From Azotimanducus sp965220185 (GTDB taxonomy: Bacteria; Pseudomonadota; Gammaproteobacteria; Pseudomonadales; Azotimanducaceae), in NCBI GenBank assembly GCA_965220185.1, contig OZ244807.1:2294001-2358000 (forward strand): 64,000 nucleotides of DNA, given 5' to 3'. Position numbers and translations under genes: made by a program. Shown here piece after piece: positions 10,101-18,913 of the stretch (positions within the stretch are counted from its first letter, which is position 1; each line of letters starts with the position of its first letter). Under the pieces are notes generated by a model, which made no database searches, was not told where the DNA came from, and saw nothing but the letters and a program-made list of their open reading frames with translations.

Positions 10101-10677
10101 TGCCTGTCAACGATGATTCAATCTGGTCCTTAGTCAAGATGGCAAAAGATAGGTCAAATTTCTCATTCAGTTCGTCTTGCCACTGCTCAACGAGACTGCC
10201 GGGAGCGATGATGAGGCAGCGCTCGAGACTGCCGCGGATGAAAAGCTCCTTGATCAGCAAGCCGGCCATGATGGTCTTTCCAGCACCAGGATCGTCGGCT
10301 AGCAGAAACCGCAATGGCTGACGATCCAGCATCTCTCCGTACACGGCGGTCAATTGGTGGGGTAGAGGCTCAATTTGAGAAGCACTGACGGCAGCGTATG
10401 GGTCAAAGAGATGCGCAAGTCGGATTCGCAAGGCTTCGAATGCCATTCGAAAATGATGACTATCACCGTCAAATGCGAAGCAACGGCTCTCGGCTACTTT
10501 TGTAAGGCGCGGTTCGTGGTCTCGATATAGTATCCTCTCGCCGAAACCGCGGGGTCCTTTCCAGGTGACTTCGACAGCCTCGGCACCGTATGACTGAGTG
10601 GCAATTACTTCTACTGTCTCTTCGCCGCACAGCCCCTTCACGCGCATTCCAATGACAATCGATTCGAGTTTTATCAT
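7141..10677 (-). CDS. SNF2-family helicase with C-terminal DUF3883-like domain (defence-associated type)
   Basis: 1178 residues from the ATG at 10677, which has AGAAGGA just upstream and overlaps the previous stop (ATGA). The frame also opens 75 bp earlier at 10752 without a good ribosome site. Walker A is ADDPGAGKTIMAGL (about residues 127-140), followed by CDEAH, LLMTATPHNG and the C-terminal helicase motif QRFGRIHRIGQ. Residues ~1060-1178 carry NRGYDIES and RFIEVKGRR, typical of the DUF3883 PD-(D/E)XK-like fold. Similar SNF2-DUF3883 proteins occur in bacterial defence islands and resemble DISARM DrmD. No methyltransferase or DrmA/B/C is present here. It is coupled to the upstream GHKL ATPase gene, which is broken. 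Confidence 0.85.
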   Translation of the reverse strand: MIKLESIVIGMRVKGLCGEETVEVIATQSYGAEAVEVTWKGPRGFGERILYRDHEPRLTKVAESRCFAFDGDSHHFRMAFEALRIRLAHLFDPYAAVSASQIEPLPHQLTAVYGEMLDRQPLRFLLADDPGAGKTIMAGLLIKELFIRGSLERCLIIAPGSLVEQWQDELNEKFDLSFAILTKDQIESSLTGNPFDEHSMLIARLDMVARNDELKAKLEAAPEWDLIICDEAHRMSASFFGQEIKYTKRFQLGTLAGRRARHFLLMTATPHNGKEEDFQLFMGLLDADRFEGRFRHGVHKVNPSDMMRRLTKEELYRFDGSPLFPERRAYTVSYQLSALELELYDAVTCYVQEEMNRADRIERDGSRRRNNVGFALQILQRRLASSPAAIHRSLKRRLARLEARLEEEQHGGERRTSSTARGRAKILSALDDDEIEDATEEEIEKYEEQLLDHATAAQTVVELQAEIDELKRLERLASRLRESREDAKWLELDRILDDRLVHDPANDVARKVVIFTEARDTLGYLANRIRDRTCEAGSVAEIHGGVPRDRRREIIAAFNDDPEVRFLVANDAAGEGVNLQRGAHLMVNYDLPWNPNRLEQRFGRIHRIGQTEVCHLWNLVASETREGAVYGRLLEKLETARETLGGKVYDVLGELFESRPLRELFVEAIRYGEKPEVRERLFQTIDGVVDVAHINDLVARKKLTREGVDPETVRAAREQMERAAAWRLQPHHIGSFFEAAFLEAGGQLRAREKGRFEVTRVPDILKGSGGLIGRAVPVLPRYQRICFDKNAVREVPQAVLVAPGHPLLDSLLDLTLQRYRDHLQRGAILVDASDRHESPMVLVALRHAIRDGQTTRTGKPQLVSERLQFVWIDETGRITDGGPAPHLDYRAPSESEGARSQAFLNAPWLIGELEERAKGYSINELVPRHVKEVVPRRLAELEKIEAEVKERLDREIAHLQHRAFELEAEERAGKRPPLNSQNVRRQAEVLGDRLKTRLAEIAKQRDMAPLPPEICGAALVVPARLLQSDDPSSKTEEAPVVDDSDSLSRKEIEIKAMDEVMKVERSLGFEPDDISAQNRGYDIESRDPSTGRLRFIEVKGRRSDAREITVTRNEMLTALNAKEAYILATVLVERGRVHEPLYVTNPSRLFGAEPQFNEVGRSITIESIKQSVDARMRS

Positions 10678-13600
10678 TTCCTTCTCTCGCTGTAGACGAG
10701 TCGGTACGCTGCGGGATACAGCTTGACCGTCCCTGCTTCTCGCATGGCACAAAGGTCTGCACCGGCAACCTCAATTGGCTGCTTCTCACTGCTCAGCAGC
10801 ACAAGGGCGTACCTGTCAGGGCACCGCTCCATTATGTCCCAGATATCCGCTTCGATCCGCATGGGATCATTTTCAAGGCAGTGTTCCTTCAGATGGTACG
10901 AGCGAAGCAAGGCACCCTCTGCCGACCACCGCTTCCAAGGGAAGCGGTCACCAGCGGTTCGGGCAATCCAGCCTCCATCCTCGTGAGTGTAACGATCCTG
11001 CCCCTCCCGGCGAAATCCACGTAGCGTCGCGAATTGATCAATGAGCGCAGGTCTCGCTGGCCTTTTCTGGGAGCGTGGTACTTTCCGCACTTCTTCCCCA
11101 TACTGCGAGTGTTGATCAGTATCAGACTCATCAGTATCCGGGATCTCAGTAATTTGACTCGGCGCAATGCTTAGTTCTTTGGACAGGGTTTCATGGACGC
11201 TTGCATCTCCCTGAACCGGCTCTTCTTCTTCGGACTTTGGGCGCACAGCAGACAACGGACACAGCTTGAAATTCTCATTGATGTACTGCCTAATCTGCTC
11301 GATGTCGCGCTCGAATCCGTAGTGCAGTGCTGCTTTGACATCTTCACGTTCAAACACTTTTGCGATCTCTTCTGGCAAGCGACGCGCCTGCCTGCCCTTG
11401 CTCATCTCAGTGACGTACAGCATCCCGTCGGACCACTGCACATCAGTCTGACGAGCGGTGCCAGCGGGCTTGCCGTCAATGAACGGCATGATTTCGATCA
11501 TAGGGACAGTGCACAACAGCGTATTCGAGAGCCTTTCCGCAAGACCTCTAGCGCACTGTGTCTCATGGTCCTCGTCCAGCTCAACTCGACAAAGCTCGTT
11601 GCCGATAGCGATTAGCCAGTCGGCGCGTAACTCTTCGTCGGTTCTATTCGGCGGTTCCTGAAATCGTTCCTCAACTTTTGTTGCGAGCGGAGTTAAGTGC
11701 GAAAAAGGTGCGGATTGAGCCGCTTCTGATGGCACTCCTTGAAGATCAGCCGTCGCGCTCTTGACCCACGAATACAGGTGTTTCCATGGCAACGAAGATT
11801 GCATGCTCATCGAATAGGCAAGATTCTCAGCGCTTACCCATTCAGCAGCAAGGTTTAACCAGCATCTACAGTGGTTCCAGACCCGATCAGGGTATCTTGA
11901 GAGCAGTGACTTCACCCGACGCAGTTCGTCCGACCTCAGAGCACTCTCATGCGGCAGGGTATTAAGCCACTCGATAGCGCGTTCCACGGTCGGACGATCA
12001 GATACACCGAGTTTTCTCCAAAGCGCCAATTCGCTCACCGACCGTCGAACAACTTCTGCATCCGGCACGTCTTCCTCGTTCGCCATGAGAAAGAGTCCCG
12101 AAACGGTCTCCCAAGTGCCGTTCTGACTGAGGATAAGCTTCTCAGTCTGGAAGGCTGTTTGAACAGCCTGAAAATCCTTGCTACTACAAGAGTTCACCGC
12201 TTGATCGAGGCGTCGATACCATTTCTCCACCTCATCAACCGGAGGATCTTCGACACCGGCAAGCACTCGGAGTCTGTCCATAAGGCGGTCCGGTCCGCTT
12301 GGCGTACTGTGTACGCCGAGCAATTCAAGCAGCGCGCGCGTTGCTTCCCGATCCAGAGCCTCGTCAACAAAAGGTTCAACACCAAGAAACGGCTCGGTAT
12401 CGGTGGTTCGTCGGAGGAGTTCGCTGGGTTTGCACAGATTTCTTTGAGTGTCGCGCAAGCACCTCTTGTCTCGAAGCCTCTGTACCCACAACGGAATGAC
12501 CTTGATGCTCTGCACACCACGCTCATATCCGTTTGATGCGCGTTCGAGAATCTGCGCCGATCTCATGCCTCGCCAATACGAAGTTGGTTCGAACAGAATG
12601 CGCTCAGCGATCAAGCACCAAATCGCAGGATTTGCCTTCTCTCGGCTACTCCAATAGTCCCAATCCTGCTCACGAAAGTCCCAATCCTTGATACTGAAGC
12701 TTGGGTCCTTGTACCTGCTATTCAATGATCCCTGATACTCTCGATGTTGCAGTTCTTTCTCGATAGCTCCGCGAGAACCCACGAAGCTTGTGGACTCTTT
12801 CAAAGGTACAAAAGTTCTTAGTCCAGAATGCCCTGACCTCAACCACTGCATCCATTCTTCTCGTGAACAAGACTGAAAGCTCTCGGAATAGGCAGAGTGC
12901 AGTAGCTCAGACTCTCGCAGCGACTCGGATAACAGTTCTCTCAATCCACCTTTTGAGTCGAACAGCAATGCGGAATCCATTGACCGCAGCTTCATGTCCT
13001 CAGTCACATAGTTGAGCGAGCGATCAATGCGCGCGTCGAGCTTTGCAGCGATCTGAGCCAGGCGCACACATTCCTCAATATATACGTCTTGGGAAAAGAA
13101 TTCCGCGCTTACGCGATTGATCAAGTCGCCGGGCTGGCTGGGTCTATCCATGCCCAAGGCCTTTAGCACAGAATTCGCCCGCGCAGTCGCTTCTTTCAAC
13201 GATTCGTCATCGTTCTCCACCAACGGCAGCGACATGAGCGGCTGCGGCGGCGAGTCGCTTCTTTCAACGATTCGTCATCGTTCTCCACGGAATGGCGACA
13301 TTGCTCAGTGAGAAAGCGTAGCCAATTCGGATTCAATACGGCTAGATACGAAGAAAGAAACTTCCAGTCATCTTGTGAGCGAAGGAGCTTTTTTTCGCCC
13401 AACCGTACGGCCTGAGTTGGGGCGTAGAGTAGCTCTTGGGCTTATACTGGCAGTATACGGAGATCGTCCGCGTGCACTTGTCTGCGATATCCAGTGATAT
13501 CAGGTTCCAAGTACGCCCACAGAGTGAGGAGCTGCTGCCAAGTCTCCGGCTTCGGAAAAGATGTCCTTTGCAGTTTCAGAAGAATATCTGAGCGGTCGAC

Positions 13601-14911
13601 CTTCTCCACGAGACGCCAATGTAAAAGCTTCTTGAGGTCCGCGGATTCGACATGCTGGCACAAGGGAGGTCGTCCATGATCATCAAGCAAATCGGATACT
13701 TTGCTAATGGGCCAGATTTGAGACACCTGCCTTGGAATAGCGATAGATCGGTTCGCACCATGGACTGATCCATCTTCGGCGAGCAAGACATGCCGACCCT
13801 CAATTAGACGCTCAAACGCCTTTTCAACTGCCAAGCCACATTGTCCTTCGAGCGATTGCTTCGTTCGGTCCACATCGGGAAGCAGCCCATACGCAGGCGC
13901 ACGTTCAACGGTTGAAGAATCAGTCTGATGAAGCCATTGCAGCATGGTTGAGGCTGCCAAGGAACCGATCCGGTCAAGAAGCCAACGGTTTGTTGGAGAC
14001 ATCTCGACATCTTTGATTTTCAACCGCGCAGGGTCCTGCATGAACGGCGCATTGCAGGCAAAGGGCAGTTGGGTCTCGACACCAGTCGGCAGAACAACGT
14101 ACAGGTGCCCCTTCGCGCCGAGAACAATTTCCACTCTGCACGGGGGGAACCCGGCCTCGCTATCGACACTCAGGGAGCGTTCATTCTTTACTTCTTCGCG
14201 TGCGTCATCGGGGAACGGCTCTTCATTTGATCGAATAAGCAGATACTCTTCTTCCGCATCTTCATTGAGTGCCATCCACTCGCTGTTAGCCACTGGCCCC
14301 GGCCCCATGCTGCCCCAATGCACTTCCTCGTCGTCGATTCGCATTCGACGAATATTCTTGAAGAAGAGCAACGACACAGGGTTCTTGATCCATTCGTCAA
14401 GGTTTTTCTTGACGTCCGTCGCAATGTTCTCATTCCCAATTTCGACTTGAATTCTTGTCAGATCGGATTTGGGACCGTCTTGCGGAATCCAATTGGGAAG
14501 CGTGAAGCGCTCCCTGAAGAAACACACGGACAATGAAGGCGAAGACAGCCTGACGCAATTTCCGAGGCTAAAAGTGCTCTTGAAGCCCATGCCTCGGAAA
14601 CCTATGGTATGCAGCGACCTCTTATTTGAGTACGCAAACCTACAGAGTGATTCGAACTGTTCTTCGGTGAAATCTTCTCCGTTGTGCTCGAATATGAAAT
14701 GTCCGTCATCTATTCGCACTGCAGCTTTGCTAGCGCCAGCATCGTCCGCATTCTGCAGAAGTTCGGATAGAACGTGGCGCGGACTCTGCACCTGATTGAA
14801 GAGCTGATGCCACGGTCCCGCGAGCTCCGGTTCGGCCTCCAACTGATCCCATCGCGCCTTCGCGCTCTGTCTTACGGTTTCAAAATACTTAGGAGCGGAA
14901 TTCACAAACAA
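10674..14911 (-). pseudogene. Sacsin-like GHKL (HATPase) protein, broken by a stop codon and a 68-bp insertion
   Basis: Reconstructs to one protein of about 1,390 residues. Piece 1 (14911-13442, 489 aa) starts at TTG 14911 or, with GGAAG better spaced, GTG 14905. It contains the N-box ELLQNADDAGAS, the Gly-box EHNGED and GFRGMGFKS, as in sacsin/Hsp90-type ATPases. A TAA at 13444-13442 interrupts the frame, yet the same frame continues past it through GEKKLLRSQDDWKFL. A 68-bp insertion near 13221-13288 then shifts the frame. Removing it joins HSVENDDESLKEAT to ARANSVLKALGMD. Piece 2 (13235-10674, 853 aa) can start at an ATG inside the inserted DNA. The gene is coupled to the helicase, with which it probably formed a defence system. 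Confidence 0.8.
13185..13288. repeat. 36-bp direct repeat from a 68-bp partial duplication
   Basis: The 36 bases at 13185-13220 recur exactly at 13253-13288, with 32 bases of other sequence between them (period 68 bp). Because 68 is not a multiple of three, the duplication breaks the reading frame of the GHKL ATPase gene. The 32-bp spacer contains the ATG used by the downstream open frame. Confidence 0.95.
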
Positions 14912-14938
14912 ATACTTCCATATCTTTCTTCATGATCG

Positions 14939-15760
14939 CTACCACCCCAAACTCGGCGTTCCGTGATGCTTGCGCCCTTGATACTGAGAGTCGATCAGCC
15001 GCTTCGGATGGACACCATCAACATATCCAACAAACCCAGGCGCCGCCACGCTGTAGCCAAGCAGGGCCTGCATTCGGTCACTGAAGCGCGCCGCCTTCTC
15101 GGGTGGCGCGGACAGCGAGAAGTTCTCAATGGTGCGCAGCCATGGCTGCGCGTACTGAATAGTGATGCCGAGGCGCGCGCCCCGGTCGGTCGCGCGACTG
15201 CGCCCGCCGCGATGAATGAGATTGCCGGCAAACAGCAGCACCGAACCTGCAGGCGCGCACACCTTCACAGCCTCCGACGCATCAGCCGCGCGCTCCACCG
15301 GCCAAGCATGGCTGCCCGGGATGACTTCAGTGGCGCCATTGGATTCGGTGAAGTCATCGAGCATCCATATGGTCGAGAAGCCCCACATGTCGCGCACGCC
15401 CGCATCCGGTGCGCCTGCCGGATTGTCATCGCGGTGAAAATCTTGAGGCGTCTCGCCGCCGTGTACTTTGATGGCGATGGCTGCGGAGAGTCGGTAGTCG
15501 TGACGCAGGAAGCGGTCAGTGAGGCCGAGGACAAGTGGGTGTTCGATAAGCTCCGCCGACGACGCGGACTTGTCGAGCAGCGCATACAGGCGCTGCGTTG
15601 CGAAGCCTTCGAAGCTGTTGCGTCCCTTGGGAGAGGTGTCGAAGTGCGGATCAAGATCGCTGCGAATGCTCGCCATGAGCGCTTCGCTCATCACGTTTGT
15701 CGCAACACTGTAGCCTTGATCTTCTATGCGCTTCGCGTGCGCCTCGATATTCCAGTCCAT
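14939..15760 (-). CDS. Phytanoyl-CoA dioxygenase (PhyH) family protein
   Basis: 273-residue Fe(II)/2-oxoglutarate dioxygenase. The iron ligands are visible as HRDD (HxD) near residue 113 and the distal His in GNLIHRGG near 195. The 2-oxoglutarate-binding Arg is likely in GARLGITIQY. PhyH enzymes hydroxylate acyl-CoAs or small molecules; the substrate is unknown. The gene ends 28 bp before the broken ATPase gene and follows cfa by 10 bp on the same strand, so transcription may continue from the lipid genes into the defence-like operon. Confidence 0.85.
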   Translation of the reverse strand: MDWNIEAHAKRIEDQGYSVATNVMSEALMASIRSDLDPHFDTSPKGRNSFEGFATQRLYALLDKSASSAELIEHPLVLGLTDRFLRHDYRLSAAIAIKVHGGETPQDFHRDDNPAGAPDAGVRDMWGFSTIWMLDDFTESNGATEVIPGSHAWPVERAADASEAVKVCAPAGSVLLFAGNLIHRGGRSRATDRGARLGITIQYAQPWLRTIENFSLSAPPEKAARFSDRMQALLGYSVAAPGFVGYVDGVHPKRLIDSQYQGRKHHGTPSLGW

Positions 15761-15770
15761 CTAAGGAGAC

Positions 15771-16955
15771 CTATTGATACAAGTAATCACGGGTGATCGG
15801 CATGGCGTGCGGCTGCCTGGCAAGCTGCAACTGAAACACCACCAGCTCGCCAAGCTCGAACGCCGTCTGGCAGAACACCAGATACAACTCCCACATTCGG
15901 CAGAAGCGCTCGCCGCGCGACTCGACGAACGTCTCGCGCACCTTCTGAAAGCGCCTCTGCCATTCGCGAAGCGTATAGGCATAGTGCAGCCTCAATACCT
16001 CTAAATCAGTCAATTCGACCGCCGACGACTCGACATTCGGCGCAAGATCGGAAAATGATGGGATGTATCCACCGGGGAAGATATGCCGCGTGATCCAAGG
16101 ATTGGTGGGCTGCGGCGGCTTGCTCGAACCAATGGTATGAAGAAGCGCGACGCCGCCACGTTTCAGGCACTTGCCGACCTGCTTGAAGAAGGTTGGATAG
16201 TGCGCCTTGCCGACGTGCTCGAACATGCCAACGCTGACAATGCGATCAAACGTCTCGTCGATCTCTCGATAGTCCTGCAACTCAAACTGCACGCGATTGC
16301 CAAGACCGCGCTTCTCGGCTTCAGCGCGCGCGACGCGAAGCTGCTCTTTGGAGAGGGTCACGCCCTTCACCGAGACGCCGGCGTTCTCGGCCAAGTAGAG
16401 CGCAAGACTCCCCCAGCCGCAGCCAATATCGAGCACCCGCTGTCCTTCTTGGAGATTGAGCTTGGTCATGATATGCCGCGCCTTGGCGCTCTGAGCTTCC
16501 TCAAGAGAAGCATCCTCGCGCTCAAAGTAGGCGCACGAATAGTGCATGTTGTCATCGAGAAAGGCACGGAACAGCGATTCGTCAAGGTCGTAATGATGGC
16601 TGACATTGCGCCGACTCGCCGCCAGCGTGTTGACTTTCTGAAAGGCGCTGACGAAGGGCGCAAGAAACCCGCCACCGCCGCTTTTCTCTGACATCGCCGC
16701 TTCCAGGTTCACGCGCAGCAGCGTGATGAGATCATGGAGGCTGCCATCTTCGACATCCCATCCGCCGTCAATATAGGTCTCGCCAAGATTGAGTTGCGGA
16801 TGGGCGAGCATCCTGCCAAGCGCCGACTTCGAGTGAATCACCCAGGTGGCGCTTGGCTCGCCCTCACCATAGGACGCCGCGCGACCATCCGGCAAGACGA
16901 CCTTCAAACTGCCTTTGGTGATGTAGCGCTCGAACAGGCGTTGCTCAAGACCCAT
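15771..16955 (-). CDS. cfa: Cyclopropane-fatty-acyl-phospholipid synthase
   Basis: 394 residues from ATG 16955, which has AGGAG ten bases upstream. The enzyme transfers a methylene group from S-adenosylmethionine to unsaturated membrane phospholipid acyl chains. The SAM site VLDIGCGWGSLALYL, VSVGMFEHVGKAHY and the C-terminal WRRF...W region match the Cfa family, and the length is close to the E. coli enzyme (382 aa). It sits in a same-strand block with a PhyH dioxygenase downstream and an alpha/beta hydrolase upstream. Confidence 0.93.
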   Translation of the reverse strand: MGLEQRLFERYITKGSLKVVLPDGRAASYGEGEPSATWVIHSKSALGRMLAHPQLNLGETYIDGGWDVEDGSLHDLITLLRVNLEAAMSEKSGGGGFLAPFVSAFQKVNTLAASRRNVSHHYDLDESLFRAFLDDNMHYSCAYFEREDASLEEAQSAKARHIMTKLNLQEGQRVLDIGCGWGSLALYLAENAGVSVKGVTLSKEQLRVARAEAEKRGLGNRVQFELQDYREIDETFDRIVSVGMFEHVGKAHYPTFFKQVGKCLKRGGVALLHTIGSSKPPQPTNPWITRHIFPGGYIPSFSDLAPNVESSAVELTDLEVLRLHYAYTLREWQRRFQKVRETFVESRGERFCRMWELYLVFCQTAFELGELVVFQLQLARQPHAMPITRDYLYQ

Positions 16956-17005
16956 GCGCTTCACTCTCCTAGAACTGCCGGGCAATCATACATGCTCGGA
17001 AAACC

Positions 17006-17908
17006 CTATCTCTCGACTTTGATCGAATCCATATGCGCCAGCATGTGCTCGGCGAGGCTCGGCACAAGCGGCTCTGGCAAGTCATGCCCCATATGACCAA
17101 TCGGTTCAAACTCCGCGCCTTGGATGGCGCTGGCGATGGCCTTGCCAGACGAGATTGGCACCAGGGGATCGACTTCGCCGTGAATGACCAGGGTCGGCAC
17201 ATCGACCGTTCGCAGCTGCTCTGTGCGGTCGCCGTCGGCGCGAATGGCGTGCAGCTGGCGGGCGAACCCGTTGCGATTGGCTGCCCGCATGACAGCTTCT
17301 TTCGCAAATCGACCCATGCCGCACTCGCTCGATACAAAGTGCGGGCCGGCCACAGCATCCCAGCCAGCCCGGCGCTGCATGGCAAGGGATTCGATATCGT
17401 CTCCGGGCGCTGCCGCAAAGAACGGCATGACGGTTTGCGTATCCATCTCTTCTTCGCGCGCCCGACTGCTCGCAAAGGTCATCAGGCAGGTCATGCTGAA
17501 GCAGCGAGGCGCGTGCTCGATGGCCATGCGCTGGGCGATCGCGCCGCCCATGGAAAGGCCGGCAATGTGCGCACCTGATTGACCGAGATAGTCGAGCAGC
17601 GCCACCGCATCGGCCGCCATGTCGGACAGGCTGTACATGTCGTCGCCGAGCGAACCGCTGTCGCCTGCGAGTACGTCCATGACATCCGGCGTAATGGCGT
17701 CAAGGTGGTCGAAATGGCTCGACAAGCCCGCGTCTCGGTTGTCGAAGGTGATCACTCGATAGCCGCCGGCAGCTAGGGCATCCACCAGACTTGGCGGCCA
17801 TTCAATCAGTTGACAGCCGATCCCGTGAATGAGCAAGACCGGCACATCGGCGCGCGAGCCGAACTGTTCAAAGTGCAGGCTGAGCCCGTCTCGTTCAAAA
17901 GCTGGCAT
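17006..17908 (-). CDS. Alpha/beta-fold hydrolase
   Basis: 300 residues. LLIHGIGCQLIEW forms the oxyanion-hole region. GLSMGGAIAQ carries the nucleophilic Ser. TLVIHGEVDPLVP provides the Asp region, and the His is likely in GHMGHDLPEP. The overall pattern resembles esterases and haloalkane-dehalogenase-like hydrolases. Nothing in the sequence fixes the substrate. The gene follows a CBS-domain gene by 12 bp on the same strand. Confidence 0.85.
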   Translation of the reverse strand: MPAFERDGLSLHFEQFGSRADVPVLLIHGIGCQLIEWPPSLVDALAAGGYRVITFDNRDAGLSSHFDHLDAITPDVMDVLAGDSGSLGDDMYSLSDMAADAVALLDYLGQSGAHIAGLSMGGAIAQRMAIEHAPRCFSMTCLMTFASSRAREEEMDTQTVMPFFAAAPGDDIESLAMQRRAGWDAVAGPHFVSSECGMGRFAKEAVMRAANRNGFARQLHAIRADGDRTEQLRTVDVPTLVIHGEVDPLVPISSGKAIASAIQGAEFEPIGHMGHDLPEPLVPSLAEHMLAHMDSIKVER

Positions 17909-17919
17909 GTTGACTATTC

Positions 17920-18327
17920 CTAACTGCGACGGCCAGCTGCAAAATCCTCGATCCCCCGCAAGACATCGCGGCGACTGATCATGCCAACAAGCTTGCCAGC
18001 ACTGACCACAGGAAATCGCTTGTAGTGATGCTTCATAAACAGCTCGGCCACCGAGTACAAGTCCATGTCCGGCGCAATAGTGCGCACGCCGGTTGACATG
18101 TAGTCGCCCACCAGCCCGGACATGTCCTCATGGTAGCTGCCTTGGATGGCGACGCGCATGAGATCGGCCTCTGAAAGGACGCCCACGAGATCGCCGTTCG
18201 CGTTGACGACGGGCGCGCCCGAGTAGTGTTTTCTGAGCAGCACTTCCAAGGCGTCAAACACCTTGGTCTCCGGCGTGAAGGTGGTGAGGTTTTTCGCCAT
18301 ATACTCCGTGACCTTGACTGACCGCAT
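17920..18327 (-). CDS. CBS-domain protein
   Basis: About 135 residues from ATG 18327 (GGAG lies 7-10 bases upstream; an earlier in-frame start at 18345 is less likely). Two CBS motifs: TEYMAKNLTTFTPETKVFDA with SGAPVVNANGDLVGV, then DYMSTGVRTIAPDMDLYS with FPVVSAGKLVGMISRRDVLR. CBS pairs bind adenosine nucleotides and usually regulate partner proteins. No partner domain is fused, so the role is unknown. Confidence 0.88.
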   Translation of the reverse strand: MRSVKVTEYMAKNLTTFTPETKVFDALEVLLRKHYSGAPVVNANGDLVGVLSEADLMRVAIQGSYHEDMSGLVGDYMSTGVRTIAPDMDLYSVAELFMKHHYKRFPVVSAGKLVGMISRRDVLRGIEDFAAGRRS

Positions 18328-18536
18328 GGCTCCAACTCCAAGCAACCTAGAAGTGCATCGTGAAATCAGCGGCGCGGCTTGTCAATAGCTTGTAGCGGTT
18401 CAGGACGTTTTGGAACTTCAGGCGTGCCGGATAAAGCAGCACTGTTCTCATCGCGGAAGATGCCGATTGGGGGGTTTGGCGGCCCAAGACCGCGATAGCG
18501 AACCGGCAGCGATTCCCAGACGATCTTCGAGCGTGA

Positions 18537-18755
18537 TTAGATGAAAAAGCCCATAGCCGTGAACCCGACTGCAAGCATCGCTGCAATCGAAAGCAGCAAG
18601 CGGGTTTCGCGCTTGGCTGCCTCGACATCGCGCTTGGCTGCCTCGACATCGCGCTTGGCTACCTGTTCGGCGAGACGCGCTATGTCGGTCTTGTATTCTG
18701 CCTGCATCGTTTTCATACGCTCCTCAAGAACTGCAATTTGAGTTTCTGCGGACAT
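18537..18755 (-). CDS. Small coiled-coil protein with C-terminal membrane helix
   Basis: 72 residues. Residues 5-50 form a heptad-rich coiled coil. Residues ~52-72 (LLLSIAAMLAVGFTAMGFFI) form one hydrophobic helix, giving a tail-anchored topology. The coiled coil contains a 21-bp tandem repeat (about 18610-18660) encoding AKRDVEA repeats, so its length may vary between strains. No known family is recognised. It resembles small DUF1640-like coiled-coil membrane proteins in general layout. Confidence 0.6.
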   Translation of the reverse strand: MSAETQIAVLEERMKTMQAEYKTDIARLAEQVAKRDVEAAKRDVEAAKRETRLLLSIAAMLAVGFTAMGFFI

Positions 18756-18913
18756 GTCGGCACTCTACCACAAGTCCGCACAAGCGCCAGAATTGTCCAG
18801 CCCTACATGACCACGAAGCGGGGGAAGTCCGCGGTCATGGCTGCAATCATTCAATTTCGCAATGCCTACAGGCAATCGCGCTACTATTGGCGTGAAATAT
18901 CGTCGAAAAACGA

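Noticed and set aside
7141..14911. Calling the helicase operon DISARM
   Set aside because: Only a DrmD-like helicase fits. DrmA, DrmB, DrmC and a methyltransferase are absent and a GHKL ATPase is present, so the name would be unsupported.
18347..18649. 100-codon minus-strand ORF overlapping the coiled-coil gene
   Set aside because: It overlaps the more convincing 72-residue coiled-coil gene, starts in its repeat region and has low-complexity arginine/serine-rich translation.
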